Source: Croceivirga thetidis (GTDB lineage Bacteria; Bacteroidota; Bacteroidia; Flavobacteriales; Flavobacteriaceae). Taken from it: a stretch of DNA of 64,000 nt. A model generated the notes under the pieces. The model was not told where the DNA came from and did not search any database. It saw only the letters and a program-made list of their open reading frames with translations. Shown piece after piece: positions 61,873 to 64,000 of the stretch; position 1 is the stretch's first letter; the number at the start of each line of letters is the position of its first letter. A program made the position numbers and the translations under genes. The DNA lies in the NCBI RefSeq assembly GCF_012272815.1, contig NZ_JAAWWL010000002.1, positions 1,580,280 through 1,644,279 on the forward strand, in the 5' to 3' direction.

Positions 61873-62718
61873 ATGGACCGTCGAAAATTCTTAAAAACTA
61901 CTGGTGTTGTCTCCGGAGCAGGAATCTTAACTGGATTTTATACCTGGCAAATAGAACCACATTGGTTGGAAATAGTCAAAAGAAAAATGCCAATTAAGAA
62001 TTTACCAGAAAACTTGGTTGGACGGACCTTAATGCAAATAAGCGATATTCATGTGGGGCATTTGGTCAGTTCAAGCTTCTTGAGAAATTCACTTGAAAAG
62101 GCAGCCAAATTAGCACCTGATTTCATAGTATATACTGGTGATTACATACATTACGATAAAAGGAAATCTTTTACCGAACTTAAAGAAATGGCCCCATTCT
62201 TTCCGAAAGGAAAACTTGGTACAGTTGGCATTTTGGGCAACCACGACTTTGGTGAGTCTTGGGCAGAGCCCCATGTTGCAGACACAATTTCTGAGATTTT
62301 AGAAGATTTCGATATACCCATTCTGAGAAACTCAGTAATTGATCTCGAAGGATTAAAAGTATTTGGAGTGGATGATTTTTGGGGCACTAATTTTCGCCCC
62401 GAGAATGCTATGAACAAGTATAGTGATCAAGAACCAAGTTTGGTACTTTGCCACAATCCTGATGTCTGTGATTTGGATGTTTGGAATGGTTACCAGGGCT
62501 GGATATTGTCAGGTCACACCCATGGGGGTCAAGTGAAACCTCCCTTTCTTGATGCCCCTATCCTACCTGTTGAGAACAAACGCTATGGGCAAGGGGAAAT
62601 TGATTTATTTGATGGAAGAAAACTTTATATCAATAGAGCATTGGGACATCTTTATCAGGTGCGTTTCAATGTACGCCCTGAGATTACCATCTTTGAATTG
62701 GAAAAGGAAATTTCATAA
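61873..62718 (+). CDS. YkuE-like metallophosphoesterase with Tat signal, copy 2
   Basis: 281 residues. Twin-arginine signal MDRRKFLKTTGVVSGAGILTG and the same motifs as copy 1 (ISDIHVG, TGDYIHYD, LGNHDFGE, CHNPD, SGHTHGGQ). The two proteins are alike from the signal to the C-terminus (TWQIEPHW, PIKNLPxxLxG; RPEITxF), which marks a tandem duplication. Differences gather in the central loop region (about 85-150), so their substrates may differ. Confidence 0.9.
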   Translation: MDRRKFLKTTGVVSGAGILTGFYTWQIEPHWLEIVKRKMPIKNLPENLVGRTLMQISDIHVGHLVSSSFLRNSLEKAAKLAPDFIVYTGDYIHYDKRKSFTELKEMAPFFPKGKLGTVGILGNHDFGESWAEPHVADTISEILEDFDIPILRNSVIDLEGLKVFGVDDFWGTNFRPENAMNKYSDQEPSLVLCHNPDVCDLDVWNGYQGWILSGHTHGGQVKPPFLDAPILPVENKRYGQGEIDLFDGRKLYINRALGHLYQVRFNVRPEITIFELEKEIS

Positions 62719-62741
62719 TTTCCAGCATCCAATAAAATATT

Positions 62742-63179
62742 TTGAACGAAAAAGGTTTTACCATTTACCATGATGTTTTAATTAAGGCTTCAACCAATGA
62801 AGTTTTTGATGCTATTACACTACCTGAAAAGTTAATCAATTGGTGGCCTTCAAAATGTGCTGGCAAACCACGTATTGGAGAAACGTACAACTTCTTTTTT
62901 ACAGAGGAATACAACTGGTTTGGCAAGGTCGAATCAATAGCTGAGAATAAATCCTTCCATATCAAAATGACCGACGCTGATGCCGATTGGAACCCCACTA
63001 CCTTTGGATTTGATTTGTCAGAACAAGAAAATGGCACAATGCTCAATTTTAGCCATAAAAACTGGCCGAAAAACAACCATCATTTTCGAAGGTCTTCTTA
63101 TTGTTGGGCAATTCTGTTAAAGGGTTTAAAGAGCTTTTTGGAAGAAGGTTTAATTATTCCTTTCGAAAAAAGGGCCTAA
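62742..63179 (+). CDS. SRPBCC/AHSA1-like ligand-binding protein
   Basis: 145 residues starting at TTG 62742. No in-frame ATG or GTG lies between the upstream stop (62733) and the conserved part (YHDVLIKASTNEVFDAITLPEKLINWWPS). The START-like fold is typical of AHSA1 proteins, which bind hydrophobic ligands or assist folding. Its stop interlocks with the convergent hydroxylase gene. Function unknown. Confidence 0.78.
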   Translation: MNEKGFTIYHDVLIKASTNEVFDAITLPEKLINWWPSKCAGKPRIGETYNFFFTEEYNWFGKVESIAENKSFHIKMTDADADWNPTTFGFDLSEQENGTMLNFSHKNWPKNNHHFRRSSYCWAILLKGLKSFLEEGLIIPFEKRA

Positions 63180-63760
63180 TACTGAATAATTTGACTTTTC
63201 ACCCAATCATTAGGAATCATATCAATGGTCAAATTTATACGTTCAATCGAACCTATATTATCGATTCGATGGGGGTCAGTTAATCTTAGATACCAACATT
63301 GACCAAGTTCTAAAGGAACTTTTTGATTATTTAAAAAAAACGAAACTCCTTCATCACGTTGTATGGGAATAGTTAATCGAATTACTGACTTTTTTTCTTC
63401 TAATGCCAATGTAGGGTCTGTGTGCTCTTTAACTACTGAACCTGGTGCTAATCTTAAAAGTCTAACGAGTGTAACCTTTGTCTTATCCTTAAAAAAATCA
63501 ACCACTTCAGACAAATAAGTTGATTGTTTTAGTTCTCGAGTATCCATCCAATCTGTCCATGAACCATCAGCATAATCCTCAGCTGGTGGCGGAATGGGAA
63601 GTGAAGAGTCAACAAGATGAGCAGGTGCCCTTAACGAAATAACGTTGTAATAAATATAGTCCTGTAAATTCATCCCTTTGACTTCATCCAACATTTTGAC
63701 AGCATCAAATTGAAAAGGCAACAAAACTCGATCCGGGGTCAAATATTCAATTGAATCCAT
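63176..63760 (-). CDS. Aspartyl/asparaginyl-hydroxylase-like 2-oxoglutarate oxygenase
   Basis: 194 residues. Fe(II) ligands His113, Asp115 (KEHTDP) and His164 (TDPHRID), with a likely 2-oxoglutarate Arg in SIERINLTIDM. The fold matches the Asp_Arg_Hydrox family, which acts on protein side chains or small ligands. Starts 11 bases after the stop of the upstream SDR gene, so it is in the same operon. Confidence 0.87.
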   Translation of the reverse strand: MDSIEYLTPDRVLLPFQFDAVKMLDEVKGMNLQDYIYYNVISLRAPAHLVDSSLPIPPPAEDYADGSWTDWMDTRELKQSTYLSEVVDFFKDKTKVTLVRLLRLAPGSVVKEHTDPTLALEEKKSVIRLTIPIQRDEGVSFFLNNQKVPLELGQCWYLRLTDPHRIDNIGSIERINLTIDMIPNDWVKSQIIQY

Positions 63761-63771
63761 TTTAAAAATTT

Positions 63772-64000
63772 TTAAGGAGTACTGCTACTCACCTGCAATA
63801 ACTTACCATTATAAAATTGATGACCGGTCAGCGAAAAGTTTTTGATATAATTTCCCATTTCTGAAGGTTGCAATGGTGCTTGATAACCAGGAAAGGCCTC
63901 TTCCAACATTTCGGTCTGTACCGCTCCTATGGCCAGCACATTAAACGAGGGACCTTTTTCTTTAAACTCCTCTGCCCATAGTTCGGTCAGGGTAATAACA
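63772..64000 (-). CDS. SDR-family oxidoreductase, C-terminal part (gene continues past the window)
   Basis: The 76 codons inside the window end in LWAEEFKEKGPSFNVLAIGAVQTEMLEEAFPGYQAPLQPSEMGNYI, a typical C-terminal region of classical short-chain dehydrogenases (helix with active-site-distal AIGAVQTEM). Start lies beyond base 64000. It precedes the hydroxylase gene by 11 bases. Confidence 0.75.
   Translation of the reverse strand, partial: VITLTELWAEEFKEKGPSFNVLAIGAVQTEMLEEAFPGYQAPLQPSEMGNYIKNFSLTGHQFYNGKLLQVSSSTP

Noticed and set aside
1-64000. tRNA, rRNA, CRISPR, IS, phage and attachment-site signals
   Set aside because: A reading of the intergenic regions showed no cloverleaf, rRNA-like block, spaced repeats, transposase or integrase gene.

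Overview
The window is a chromosomal segment of a marine-type member of the Flavobacteriaceae (Bacteroidota). Evidence: AT-rich DNA, a SusC/SusD pair, DUF5723 and DUF4136 proteins, a LytTR/LytS-type two-component system, a fused hypoxanthine phosphoribosyltransferase-adenylate kinase, Mpl-type Mur ligase, MlaEF transporter genes, near absence of Shine-Dalgarno sequences, and repeated -7 promoter boxes of the form TAnnTTTG just upstream of genes. I see no rRNA, tRNA, CRISPR array, insertion sequence, phage gene or broken gene. The content is mostly core and flexible chromosome, not a genomic island.

Layout. 1-442 is a non-coding leader. 443-6413 is an outer-membrane uptake operon (SusC, SusD, a third lipoprotein) closed by a strong terminator, followed by a very large FG-GAP/ASPIC lipoprotein (6560-9910). 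10066-11645 holds two tandem paralogous secreted proteins of unknown function. 11751-14568 carries rlmB, a rhomboid protease and rarA. 14565-20275 is a long minus-strand stretch: two secreted proteins and a lipoprotein, a YjjG-like phosphatase, a deacetylase-fold protein that has lost its catalytic residues, and RadC. 20353-24378 includes a DUF1569 protein, mpl and a methyltransferase-cupin-SDR operon. 24517-26219 encodes a Cys-motif membrane protein and a transglutaminase. 26197-29997 is a six-gene minus-strand signalling operon (three small membrane proteins, LytS-like kinase, membrane protein, LytTR regulator). 30282-34317 has an S9 peptidase, a DUF4136 lipoprotein and obg. Two unlisted small membrane proteins lie between obg and the hpt-adk fusion. 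Purine salvage (hpt-adk) and de novo purKE are divergent from one 102-bp region (35839-35940).

37643-41158 has an M3 peptidase and a GbsR/MarR regulator with a desaturase-like gene; nearly identical 18-bp palindromes precede both the regulator and the desaturase-like gene. 41277-42062 is an ECF sigma factor with a small zinc-finger-like partner; a UbiA-like membrane protein and gcvP follow. 46019-49836 contains a KAS III enzyme, two methyltransferases (one a predicted lipoprotein), a GT2 glycosyltransferase and a small membrane protein. 49958-57692 is rich in phosphoesterases (purple acid phosphatase-like, PafA-like, metallophosphoesterase with CBM9-like tail) around mlaEF and a creatininase-family gene. 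57697-60848 is a SprT-manC-DUF389 operon. 60969-62718 holds two tandem Tat-exported phosphoesterases. The window ends with an SRPBCC protein, an aspartyl/asparaginyl hydroxylase-like protein and the 3' part of an SDR gene.

Most notable signals: five start codons placed 5-8 nt after a TAnnTTTG box (predicted leaderless mRNAs), the duplicated GbsR-type palindrome, pseudo-enzymes built on deacetylase and SDR folds, a divergent purine salvage/de novo pair, interlocked stop codons of convergent genes, and several small membrane proteins. All functional calls are from reading the sequence; no database search was run.
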